Origin: Eutreptiella sp. 'Long Island Sound 2002'
Lineage: Eukaryota > Euglenozoa > Euglenophyceae > Eutreptiales > Eutreptiaceae
Assembly (NCBI GenBank): GCA_964036045.1
Contig: OZ038381.1
Coordinates: forward strand, 63,674,242 to 63,738,241
DNA length: 64,000 nucleotides
Reading direction: 5' to 3'
In this document: in pieces, positions 31,601 through 40,566 of the stretch
Numbering within the stretch: position 1 is the first letter of the stretch
Layout of the letters: each line of letters opens with the position of its first letter
Program-made: the position numbers and the translations under genes
Notes under the pieces: generated by a model
Databases searched by the model: none
What the model saw: only the letters and a program-made list of their open reading frames with translations
Told to the model about the DNA's origin: nothing

Positions 31601-32570
31601 TGGCAAGAAGTCCAAGAAGAAGGACAAGAAGGACAAGCATGGAGTGGGGCTGCAGGCCAAGACTAATGCCATGATCAGGCATTGGCTGACGATTTTCGAT
31701 GTCCCAGCTGTCATCTGCAGCGATCGGGGCAGTCAACTCGTGGGGACGTGGTTGAAGACGATGTGCAAGCACATGGGGATTCGGCACGCCAAGACCGTGG
31801 CGTACCACAGCCGGTCGAATGGCCGGGCTGAGGTGGCCGGGCGGCAGATGTTCGAGAAGTTCCGCCAGCTACACATTGACGAACCGGGCCGGAACTGGTA
31901 CAACTCGCTGTGGAGAGTGCTCCAGGCGTACCATGACCTTCCGGGACCCACTGGACTGTCGCCCCATCGCATCCTGTTCCTACGGGATCGAGTGTCACGC
32001 ACTCTCCCGTGGATGAACCATGGCAAAGTGGCCCGGGATGCGAACGCTATGATGGCTGAGGCGGACGACACGGCGGCCAAGGTGTGTAAGGCACTACAGG
32101 ACGAGCACGACAAGAGGGCCAAGTACTTCAAGCAGGGAAAAGTCCAGAAGTATGCTCTCCAAGACACCGTGTGGGTGGAGCGGCACCACAAGGATGTCCT
32201 GTCCAGGCATCGGCAGGCATCTTGGTATGTGCCGGGGGTCATCGTGCGGAAGGTCGGGCAGGATGTGTATGCGGTTCGTGTGGGGGATAACAAGATCCAG
32301 GACCGCGACCATACCCAGCTTCGTCCCCGAGCACCAGACCCCAGCGGACGTCCCGTCACCTTCGAGTTCACGGCCGGCGATGTGGACTCAGACGACGAGG
32401 GTGAGGACGACGACTTCATCGCTGAGAAGATCCTGGCGGACAAGCCGGACCCGGGGACGCCTGGGGGGAGGCTTTACAAAGTCCGTTGGAAGGGATTCGC
32501 CGCATCCAGGGATTCGTGGGAGCCTCCGAGCAGTTTCGTGCCGAGGTATACCACGGTCTGGATGGACTAG
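28614..32570 (+). CDS. Gypsy Pol: reverse transcriptase, RNase H, integrase, chromodomain
   Basis: An uninterrupted 1318-codon frame. The real start is upstream in the same frame (stops at 28563 and 28599 separate it), so the Met is formal. Domains: linker with a conserved MYWHGSLDNTRRTVEKI start; RT at about 310-560 with LVVDYRGLNEQ, catalytic Asp404 (TVLDLKHGYHQ) and FVDD at 465-468; RNase H at about 620-760 with RTDASDYAVGAVL, KETYAIVCAL and CTDHQSLQ; integrase with a zinc finger ending C-x2-C (CSDCAVC), then the D,D(35)E triad Asp964, Asp1037, Glu1073; and a chromodomain at about 1267-1318 (LYKVRWKGFAASRDSWEP). The chromodomain is thought to guide integration to particular chromatin. All catalytic residues seen are intact. 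Confidence 0.97.
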   Translation: MYWHGSLDNTRRTVEKIIADRVKGILVITGIGSTLCPLEGLKSTLDSITLNEMSFGPEEELFIDAKGVSMPSPGQACGTKAFLVDGAQAQPTGDEAFIRRVEAVPMKVMFEPKEGTDKPIDGIDVLSHAEIDDVVNYMRMGMHDRVAAKKRRAMVTSPHWWDDKMLVTGKYEKDEFVARVMDHIADQYDGPVGSDPPTWDFPRMGADSDSHQPDAANFGRLSVGRAPHDDEDGISDEEKSESDPEEAYTAVRSVVSIPKQAAEEAQENPKVAELKERPIKAYPRLFSGVANKNPPDCGRFVTAKIKLKPNPKIYRHREYQLQGDRAEAMKKLLAEFIERGWIEPSDSEWASPASIVPKKEKGEWRLVVDYRGLNEQTEHDSYSLPLIDSILQKQQKKRIFTVLDLKHGYHQMPLHPESRPCTAMSTPLGPMQWKVVPMGAKNGNAAFQRMMEDLLGPVRDCADPFVDDIIIGSGTENMSEDELIDAHEKDLRRVLSELDKHNMVCKPTKASLFVKEVEFAGHVVGHGQRRPMPGKLASLHHWEKPQTISELRSFMGFCNYYSGYVRMYAELSGPLHKMLQVGKFDGRKGSKKKLAWTPKAEDAFSRLKERLLGQLGLFLVDPDKGFVLRTDASDYAVGAVLEQIRDDGSHVPVAFWSRILAEGQRRTWTAREKETYAIVCALRKWSGHIGLQPVVVCTDHQSLQSWHKEHVDTPSGPAARRARWHETFAKFDLSVVYVPGKDNTVADCLSRWAYPAGKAWMDISSHGDAEETEEAKRIIEMEKVMEQEGVKCFVVMANRTDLAKFRGARVQAIREETLEQWMVAPVELVRSVLTEDWSDDYAASEHWSKYWNAVSAPSDDEWPEGFTEDGDKLFLKDKLLVPENRVEELIDHWHNAQLMHPGRDKMQQDLEWRFKFPPGYYAILDRYCSDCAVCRATKSPNHSTAGNPVYTAIPEAPMRSVAMDVFAMPEVTVEGEIYDCVILAVDRHSGYIVAVPGKKSKKKDKKDKHGVGLQAKTNAMIRHWLTIFDVPAVICSDRGSQLVGTWLKTMCKHMGIRHAKTVAYHSRSNGRAEVAGRQMFEKFRQLHIDEPGRNWYNSLWRVLQAYHDLPGPTGLSPHRILFLRDRVSRTLPWMNHGKVARDANAMMAEADDTAAKVCKALQDEHDKRAKYFKQGKVQKYALQDTVWVERHHKDVLSRHRQASWYVPGVIVRKVGQDVYAVRVGDNKIQDRDHTQLRPRAPDPSGRPVTFEFTAGDVDSDDEGEDDDFIAEKILADKPDPGTPGGRLYKVRWKGFAASRDSWEPPSSFVPRYTTVWMD

Positions 32571-33037
32571 CTAAAGAAAAAGAATATTTCTTTGGATGTC
32601 AAGGACGTGTTGGTCCATTTGGTTGCTGCTGTAGCACCGTAATGGATCCCCCCTTGGCATTTTGTTTGTTTCTGTCATTGAGGAGACGGGTGAGGGCGTT
32701 CATCCGGGGATTTTTCGGCCTTGATTGGCCATATACCCCCTTCACTCGATCTCCACATATATATTTCATTGTGGTATACTTATTTAGGTCGACCGACGAC
32801 GTTTTTCTATCTTTGATCCCCTTGGTCCATGTTGTAGATCAAGTGGAGACCGGATATGGCGTAGGGCGCTGAGTATCAGTGTCCTCACCCCTCCCTTGGG
32901 GCACGGGGGACGCCTACGACGTGTGTGGGGCCTCCATGTGTCCTCGGGACATGGAAGGGGGGGGTTGGAGCCCGTTGGGGTCCTCCCGTCCTCTCTTCAA
33001 TGACTTCCGAGCGGTAACAACGCTCTGAGAAGGGGGG
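32571..33037 (+). other. Gypsy 3' noncoding region with polypurine tract
   Basis: Between the pol stop and the 3' LTR. It holds a small inverted repeat just after the stop (AAAGAATATTTCTTT, 32579-32593) and ends in GAGAAGGGGGG (33027-33037), a polypurine tract abutting the TG of the LTR, the usual primer for plus-strand synthesis. No gene was recognised. Confidence 0.7.
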
Positions 33038-35401
33038 TGAAGCCGGTTCGGACCCCCGTGGCCATCTTGGGGTCACTAGGGGTGTGTATCTATGTGCCGG
33101 CAAGCCGCCATTGGCTGATATCATACTCTCCCATCCACCTGAACTAACCCGATGTGATAGTGTGATAGGTTTGGCCATTCCGGCTACGAGCGGCCATATT
33201 CAGTACCGAGGCACCGTCAGCGGAGATCTATATATCAGAATATCAGGAATCAACAGGGTTTTTTTATCATAATGTTTCCGTGATTTTTCAGCCTTTCGTT
33301 CTGATTGTCAATGTATCGGCGACTGTCAGTTGGCTCGCGATTTTGCGTTAACCGATTGGTTAACTGTTATTTCCAGATATTTTGGCGGATACTCCGTTGA
33401 AGGGTCAGATTTCATCAGCAAAGGGTTCGTTGCTTCCGCAATTTTCTAAATAAGCACTCGAAATTTTAATCTGAATTTTTCGCGATGTCGAAATCGGATT
33501 TTCGACTTCGACATCGCCGCACTTGATTTGGACTTCTTCGAGTGGTCATACTCTTTTCCCTATGCCCGAATCAGGTTTCCCTTATACTTGCCACCCATTT
33601 GACGTGGAGATATAAGGGAAACAAAAGTGAATCGTGGGACCACTTTGAAGGACCATATCTACGCGCGAGTGTGAGGAAAGAGAATAAGGAAGGTTGGGTT
33701 GCAAGCGCCTTAGTCTCAAGTTAATTTAGGAAGCATCAGACGCCTTTGGTGCGCACACATGCCCGGTGTAGCAAGGGATAAGGGTCAAGAGGGTATAAAG
33801 TGATATATAACTCTTGGACCGTGCAACCGAATATTTTAATGCGACTTTCGAGTGTGCCGCATGAGTGTTGGGGTTGCATAGCAACTTTTCTTGGGTTCCC
33901 ACGTATTTTTAACGTGAAGTTATGTTCATGGAGGGTCATGGCATACCATGGTGGGAGCCTCTTTTAAGGGCTATGTGTGACATTGGTAGTATTGTCTTGA
34001 TATGCTCGCGCCCATGTTATATATCTTTGTGTGGCCGAAGAGATGGGGAGCCATACGTGACAAGGGCTTTGCCCATGTCCCAATTGTGGAATTCAAAGCG
34101 CTAGACTAAGTCTACCGCATATGTATTGCTCATGGTATGTGTGACAAAGAGATCCATGAGTGCACTCCCATTTTCATGGGGCATGTAGATATGAGTGGCG
34201 AAGGTATCTCCATGCGCCTGATTGGGGATCCAAGTGGGGGAATTGTTCGCAAATGGTTCCAATCATTTGTGTATTGAACCATGAGCGGAGATCATGGGTG
34301 AGCATAGAGATATACTATCATGACAACTTTGTATTTGGATATATTTTCATGTTTTTGGCCTCAATTTTTGCTCATTTTTGCATTTTGTGTACTTACTTGG
34401 TCGGCAAACAGCAAGAAGCCTATGGAGAGTCGAACCATGGTATGTTGTTCATATGTTGGCATATGCTTTGAAGTTGAACACCACCATATGCCGGATCGCA
34501 TACTTCATTTGGCTTGGCGCACGAAGGATTACAAGAATTGGTCTCAAGATCATGGGCTGACTTGGGCAGTGCGTGGCGCCCATATCCGAAGGAGTTTCGA
34601 GGGTAAAATGGGGATGTACATGGGCATTGGCCTTTGGTCTCTATCCTCCATGAATACTAGACTTCGATTCCATGCATGCTTTGAGCCTTCGGATAAGTGG
34701 TAACCTCAATTTTGAGCATATACTTGATATATGGCCAATATGGTGTGAATTGGCAGTTTTTTGGCATGTTATGAGTTCAAACTCATGGGGCATATCTCCA
34801 AGCCCATTCAACTCCAAGTCCAGCCAAGGTTATGTCAGGGTAGGGCCTGGTCCTGAGTGCCACTCTAGGCCATGACACGCCACCTCCCCTATTGGGCTAG
34901 GATTTAGAGGCTTGAGAGTGAACACATTTTTGGGGTTTGTGTAGTAACTTGTGACACATGGCATTCAGCCGTCTCTTTTGACCTGGTTCAGGGCAATATG
35001 TTGGTGAGTCAAGGGAAGGTCTTGAGTCCAGGGAATGAGGAGTCTATGGTTGTGAATGTGTATATTTACCTCTTTCGCCACCTTTGCTTTATTTGTGTTC
35101 ATATGCCAATTTCAGGGCTTTCTTCCTTGGTGCAATTCTTGTACATGCCCGCCACCGTGAGACGACCGGTGTGCTGAACGGAAGCCCGCAGCCTGATTTG
35201 GATTGTGAATTGGGTTATTGCTATACTTGTGGGATCTCGTTGCTGTTCAGGGTTGAAGGAGGGTTACATTTTCTATATTTTTGGATTTGGACCCTGGATT
35301 TTGAGGATTTTGAGAAATGCAATCGTTGATCCGGAGCAAGTCAGCAGGGGTGACAGGCGGAAGGGGCACAGCGGGGGCCGGTCCTGGTGGGGACCTTCTT
35401 T
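33038..35401 (+). repeat. 3' LTR of the Gypsy element
   Basis: A 2364-bp copy of the 5' LTR, 15 bp longer owing to one indel near 33345. The gag ATG is repeated here (35317) and would read out into the flanking LINE-like element for 255 codons, an artefact of the LTR position. Transcripts starting in this LTR would run antisense to the LINE-like element. Confidence 0.95.
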
Positions 35402-37376
35402 CCTCGGCGGCTCCTCATGGTGGTCTGTTGTGGTGGTGCCTGGGGGGTGGTCTTGGGCTTTGCGGTTCCTGGGAGGTTGCGGGACATGCGGGGTCGGGTT
35501 GGCTGGGGAGGGGGGGGCGCGCGTGTGTGGGCTTGCGTGTTTGCCTTCTGCTCCCCCCGTGGCCCCTTCCTCTGCCTGTCCCTTACTCCTCTCTTTTCGT
35601 TGGCTTGTTTGGCTTTGTTTTTTTTTGTTTTTTTTTTCGGGGGGGGGGGTGGCTGGGGTGCTGTGCGTGGGTGTGTATGTTTGCCGGTGTCGGCGCCGGT
35701 GTGGGCGTGAGTGTCGTGGGGGACGGGGGTCGGATGGCTGTTGTGCTCTGGGTTCCCTGTGTGTGCGCCGGTCCCCAGGCTTCCGGTTCCCAGGGCGCCG
35801 GTCCGGGGGGGGCTGACGGCGGGTGGTTGGCGGCAGTGGTGGCGTGGCGCTTGCGTGGGTGGCTGCGGCTCCTGGTTAGTGTCTGGGTGGCGTGGCCGGG
35901 CGTGGGCGTGTGTGTGGGTGTGTTCATGGCGTGGGCTGATGGGGTGGTGGGCAGTGTGGGCGTGGTTGGTTTGTGTGGGTGTCGGGTATGTGTGCGCCGA
36001 AGGCGCAGTGGGTTGGGCTGGGGCACCGTGGGCGATGCAATGGGTGGAGGAGATGCTGGTGACGCCTACGGGGGGGTGCTGTAGGCGTCGAAACGGGTTT
36101 GTGTTGTTGACGTGGGTGCTTCGGGTGACGCGCCGGGCGGCGACGGGGTTGGTGACGCTGATGGTGTCATAGGTGACGGGGCGGGCGCTGGGGGGGCCTG
36201 CGGCTCCGGTGGTCGCTGTAAGTGGTGCAGTGGGTGGTGGCGCGACTGGTGATGCCGGCGGTGAGGGTGCTGCCGGTGACGTCGATGGTGAGGGCGCTGT
36301 GGGTGATGTCATGGGTGGTGGCGATGTTGATGTGGGTGTTGCAGGTGGTGTGCCGGTTGGTGGCGCCGCTGGTACTGTCCCTACGTAGGGTGTTGCCGGG
36401 GGTGCTGTGGGCGGTGGTGTCGTCGGTGGTGCCGATGGCGAGGGTGACGTAGGCGATGCACTGGGTGACGGTGAGGCCGGTGTGTGCCGTAGGTGACGCG
36501 TTGGGAACGGGTGGTGGGGGGCCGGAGGGGGGTTTGCTGTTGGTGCAACGGGCGATGGTGGCGTTGGTGCCGCAGGTGGTGGCTTGGGTGATGGTGCTGT
36601 TGGTGATGCCGACCGGGTGGTTTGTCTGCCTGTCTGCCCGCGGAGTCAGTGCCGGCGTTGGGCGGTTGCCTGTGCGCGTGGTGGTCGGTGCGCCGGGCGC
36701 TTGGTGGGCGTGGTTGGGTGCGGGTGTGCGTGTTGGTGTGTACGTGGCGCGGGTTGCGGGGGGTCTGTGGGCGTCGGGTGCGCTGTCGCCGTGCGTGTGG
36801 TGGTTTGTGTTGTCTGGTGGAGCGTGGCCGGCGTGTGCGTTGCGTGGGTGTTGTGGGGTCTGGTCGGCGTGGGTGGTGTCGGTGTGGGTGTTTGGGGTTG
36901 GGTGCTGGTTGTGGGCGTGTCGTTCGCGCGGTGCGGTCGGGCGTGATGGTGGTGCAGCTGGCGACGTCGATGGGGACGGTGCTGCAGGTGGTAAGGCTGG
37001 GACGGCGGTGTTGGCGGTTTCCGGTGTGGGTGGTGTGGAGTGTGGGGGTGTTGCAGGTGTGGTGCGGGCGGATGGTGGTGTGCTTGGCGACGGCGTCGTG
37101 AGTGCTGCCGGGGGGGAGGGTGTTGTTGGTGATGTTGTGGGCGGCCGGTGGCGGGTGGTGGTGCTGGTTGTGGCTGGACTGCTTGGTGGTTGTGGTGTCG
37201 GCAGGCGGCCCTGATGATGGGCCCTGGGTGTGTGGTGGCGGGTGGGCGTGCATGGTGGTGGTGATGGTGTGTCATTGCGGGTGGTGTTGGGTGTGGTACC
37301 GTTGGGCGTGTGGTTTGCGATAACTGAGCACTCACCCCTCCGGGTGGCGCGGGCCCGGTGGTCCGGTAGCCCGTCC
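35402..37376 (-). other. 5' leader of the LINE-like element (right part)
   Basis: Strand-biased, GC-rich sequence continuing the leader cut by the Gypsy insertion. It contains T-run/G-run simple sequence (35608-35650) and a loose minisatellite of GGTGATG/GGTGACG-type words (about 36040-36620 and 36950-37150). Minus-strand frames are Pro/Thr/His/Ala-rich; the stretch TLTAGITSRATTHC-type near 36.2-36.5 kb is regular but follows the nucleotide repeats. No gene was recognised with confidence. Confidence 0.5.
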
Positions 37377-37750
37377 GGCAGGTGGCGCCGGGTGCTCACA
37401 CGTCCCTCCGGACGGCGGCTGTTCCGTAGCCGGCAGGGGCTGGGTTCACTGCCGGGCGCACACACGTCCCTCCGGACGGCGGCTGTTTCGCAGCCGGCAG
37501 GGGCTGGGTTCACTGCCGGGCGCACACACGTCCGTCCGGACGGCGGCTGTTTCGTAGCCGGCAGGGGGTGGGTTCACCGCCAGGCGCACACACGTCCATC
37601 CGGACGGCGGCTGTTTCGTAGCCGGCAAGGGCTGGGTTCACTGCCGGGCGCACACACGTCCATCCGGACGGCGGCTGGTTCGTAGCTGGCAGGTGCTGGG
37701 TTCACTGCCGGGCGCACACACGTCCATCCGGACGGCGGCTGTCGCGCTGT
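37377..37750 (-). repeat. 64-bp tandem array (about 5.5 copies)
   Basis: CGTCCNTCCGGACGG recurs at 37401, 37465, 37529, 37593, 37657 and 37721, an exact 64-bp period. Units contain a palindromic core (CCGTCCGGACGG in the third copy) and GCCGGCAGGGGCTGGGTTCA. The array is distinct in sequence from the adjacent 65-bp array. Confidence 0.9.
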
Positions 37751-38238
37751 GGGGACTGCGGGGCTTCGACTTGTTCTTGGCGGCTCGTTCGTCGTCGGGT
37801 GTGGGTGTTTGCCGTGGTGGTGTCGTGTTTTTGTGCCGTGGTGCGTGCTGGCGTGCGGTGCTGCGCGTGTGCCCTGCTTGGCCTGTGTGTGGCGCGCGCT
37901 CCTTGCCCGGGCGTGCTGTTGCGCAGGTGCGGGGACACACCCTCTCTCTGGCGGGCCCGTTTGGCTCCATTGCGGGCCCTGTTGGTGCCCGGCTGTGGCC
38001 CGGCGCGCGGCAGTGGGGTGTGTGCACGTTGGGGGGGGGGGGGTTCGGACCCCTCCTCTCGCTTTCCCCGCCTTGTCCCTCTGTCCTTCTTCGCCGGCCT
38101 GCCCTGCCTGCCCACCCTCTTCGTACCCGCCGGGTTGGCCTTGGCCGGACGGTTGGTCTTCGTGGTCTGACATGGTGTTTCTTTCCTGCAGGGCGGCCTG
38201 GGCTGGGTTCGTTTTGGGGGCGGGTTGCTCGTGTGGTG
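37751..38238 (-). other. Spacer between the 64-bp and 65-bp arrays
   Basis: About 490 bp of strand-biased GC-rich sequence with a G-run (38032-38042). Plus-strand frames through it are continuous with the open frames of the neighbouring arrays and have no independent support. No gene was recognised. Confidence 0.45.
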
Positions 38239-40566
38239 TGCCGCGCCGCTTGGCTCCTGTTCACCGGTGTGCACGCTCTGTGTGTGGTGTTGTGTGTACG
38301 GTGTCCTGGGCCCCCTGGCTCCTGTTCACCGGTGTGCACGCTCTGTGTGTGGTGGTGCGTGTACGGTGTCCTGGGCCTCCTGGCTCCTGTTCACCGGTGT
38401 GCACGCTCTGTGTGTGGTGCTGTGTGTACGGTGTCCTGGGCCTCCTGGCTCCTGTGCACCGGTGTGCACGCTCTGTGCGTGGTGTTGCGCGTACGGTGTC
38501 CTGGGCCTCCTGGCCCCTGTTCACCGGTGCGCACGCCCTGCGTGTGGTGCTGTGTGTACGGTGTTCTGGGCCTCCTGGCTCCTGTTCACCGGTGTGCACG
38601 CTCTGCGTGTGGTGTTGCGTGTACGGCGTCCTGGGCCTCCTGGCTCCTGTTCAGCGGTGCGCACGCTCTGCGTGTGGTGTTGCGTGTACGGCGTCCTGGG
38701 CCTCCTGGCTCCTGTTCACCGGTGTGCACGCTCTGTGTGTGGTGTTGCGTGTACGGTGTCCTGGGCCTCCTGGCTCCTGTTCACCGGTGTGCACGTTCTG
38801 TGTGTGGTGTTGCTTGTACGGTGTCCTGGGCCTCCTGGCTCCTGTTCACCGGTGTGCACGCCCTGCGTGTGGTGTTGCGTGTACGGCGTCCTGGGCCTCC
38901 TGGCTCCTGTTCACCGGTGTGCACGTTCTGTGTGTGGTGTTGCGTGTACGGTGTCCTGGGCCTCCTGGCTCCTGTTCACCGGTGTGCACGCTCTGTGTGT
39001 GGTGTTGCGCGTACGGTGTCCCGGGCTTCCTGGCTCCTATTCACCGGTGCGCACGCCCTGCGTGTGGTGTTGTGTGTACGGTGTCCTGGGCCTCCCGGCT
39101 CCTGTTCACCGGTGTGCACGCTCTGTGCGTGGTGTTGCGCGTACGGTGTCCTGGGCCTCCTGGCTCTTGCTCACCGGTGCGCACGCCCTGCGTGTGGTGT
39201 TGTGTGTACGGTGTCCTGGGCCTCCCGGCTCCTGTTCACCGGTGCGCACGCTCTGCGTGTGGTGTTGCGTGTACGGCGTCCTGGGCCTCCTGGCTCCTGT
39301 TCACCGGTGTGCACGCTCTGTGTGTGGTGTTGCGTGTACGGTGTCCTGGGCCTCCTGGCTCCTGTTCACCGGTGTGCACGCCCTGCGTGTGGTGTTGCGT
39401 GTACGGCGTCCTGGGCCTCCTGGCTCCTGTTCACCGGTGTGCACGTTCTGTGTGTGGTGTTGCGTGTACGGTGTCCTGGGCCTCCTGGCTCCTGTTCACC
39501 GGTGTGCACGCTCTGTGTGTGGTGTTGCGCGTACGGTGTCCCGGGCTTCCTGGCTCCTATTCACCGGTGCGCACGCCCTGCGTGTGGTGTTGTGTGTACG
39601 GTGTCCTGGGCCTCCCGGCTCCTGTTCACCGGTGTGCACGCTCTGTGCGTGGTGTTGCGCGTACGGTGTCCTGGGCCTCCTGGCTCTTGCTCACCGGTGC
39701 GCACGCCCTGCGTGTGGTGTTGTGTGTACGGTGTCCTGGGCCTCCCGGCTCCTGTTCACCGGTGCGCACGCTCTGCGTGTGGTGTTGCGTGTACGGCGTC
39801 CTGGGCCTCCTGGCTCCTGTTCACCGGTGTGCACGCTCTGTGTGTGGTGTTGCGTGTACGGTGTCCTGGGCCTCCTGGCTCCTGTTCACCGGTGTGCACG
39901 CCCTGTGTGTGGTGTTGCGTGTACGGTGTCCTGGGCTCCCTGGCTCCTGTTCACCGGTGCGCACGCCCTGCGCGTGGTGATGTGTGTACGGTGTCCTGGG
40001 CCTTCCGGCTCCTGTTCACCGGTGTGCACGCTCTGTGCGTGGTGTTGCGCGTACGGTGTCCTGGGCCTCCTGGCTCCTGTTCACCGGTGCGCACGCCCTG
40101 CGTGTGGTGTTGTGTGTACGGTGTCCTGGGCCTCCCGGCTCCTGTTCACCGGTGCGCACGCTCTGCGTGTGGTGTTGCGTGTACGGCGTCCTGGGCCTCC
40201 TGGCTCCTGTTCACCGGTGTGCACGCTCTGTGTGTGGTGTTGCGTGTACGGCGTCCTGGGCCTCCTGGCTCCTGTTCACCGGTGTGCACGCCGTGTGTGT
40301 GGTGTTGCGTGTACGGTGTCCTGGGCTCCCTGGCTCCTGTTCACCGGTGCGCACGCCCTGCGTGTGGTGTTGTGTGTACGGTGTCCTGGGCCTCCCGGCT
40401 CCTGTTCACCGGTGTGCACGCTCTGTGTGTGGTGTTGCGTGTACGGTGTCCTGGGCCTCCTGGCTCCTGTTCACCGGTGTGCACGCTCTGCGTGTGGTGT
40501 TGTGTGTACGATGTCCTGGGCCTCCTGGCTCCTGTTCACCGGTGTGCACGCTCTGCGCGTGGTGTT
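38239..40566 (-). repeat. 65-bp tandem array, 36 copies, with 8-mer higher-order repeat
   Basis: The core TCACCGGTG (one GCACC and one TCAGC variant) recurs from 38261 to 40536 at an exact 65-bp period with no indels: 35 full steps, 36 cores. Shared variants recur at 520 bp (eight monomers): CCTATTCACCGG at about 39036 and 39556, GGTGCGCACGCTCTGCGTG at 39241 and 39761. This shows recent homogenisation or block duplication. The array stops at 40566 where the right 1.35-kb duplication begins. Because 65 is not divisible by three and the unit has no plus-strand stop, three very long overlapping plus-strand frames (980, 791 and 743 codons) result; they are not genes. A role as promoter repeats at the 5' end of the LINE-like element is possible. 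Confidence 0.95.

Larger units (their letters stand above)
22215..35401 (+). mobile_element. Ty3/Gypsy retrotransposon with chromodomain, nested
   Basis: Order: 5' LTR (22215-24563), primer-binding site, gag, protease, RT-RNase H-integrase-chromodomain, polypurine tract, 3' LTR (33038-35401). The RT-before-integrase order and the C-terminal chromodomain place it in the chromovirus branch of Ty3/Gypsy. By-eye alignment of the LTRs shows roughly 37 substitutions in 2349 aligned bases (about 1.6%) and one 15-bp indel, so the insertion is fairly young. From about 25.87 kb to 32570 a single frame holds everything, interrupted by TGA (26604), TAG (27579), TGA (28563) and TAG (28599). The protease active site is altered. 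This copy is unlikely to be autonomous. No perfect target-site duplication was found (TGTCG before, CCTCG after). Confidence 0.95.
6333..40566 (-). mobile_element. Giant LINE-like retroelement (about 21 kb) with nested Gypsy
   Basis: The 34.2-kb insert lies between the 1.35-kb duplications. Removing the nested Gypsy element (22215-35401) leaves about 21 kb. Sense is the minus strand: arrays of 65- and 64-bp repeats and a Pro/Thr/His-rich leader at the 5' end (right), ORF1 (21.1-17.3 kb), endonuclease-RT (17.3-14.4 kb), RNase H-like and Cys/His-rich segments (13.9-12.8 kb), further coding segments to 7.6 kb, then a 3' region with three 65-bp repeats and a CTAC-type tail. Composition shifts sharply at both ends to a strongly strand-biased, GC-rich state. 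Endonuclease plus RT with a short tandem tail is a LINE signature. The length, the extra coding capacity and the long flanking duplication are unusual. Confidence 0.7.

Noticed and set aside
22210-35406. Exact target-site duplication of the Gypsy element
   Set aside because: Flanks TGTCG and CCTCG share only the last three bases; either mutated or not a duplication, so it was not annotated.
36167-37525. A 452-codon minus-strand protein in the 5' leader
   Set aside because: Its start lies in the 64-bp array, its composition is dominated by Pro/Thr/His, and its repeated peptides follow minisatellite DNA. Kept only as leader sequence.
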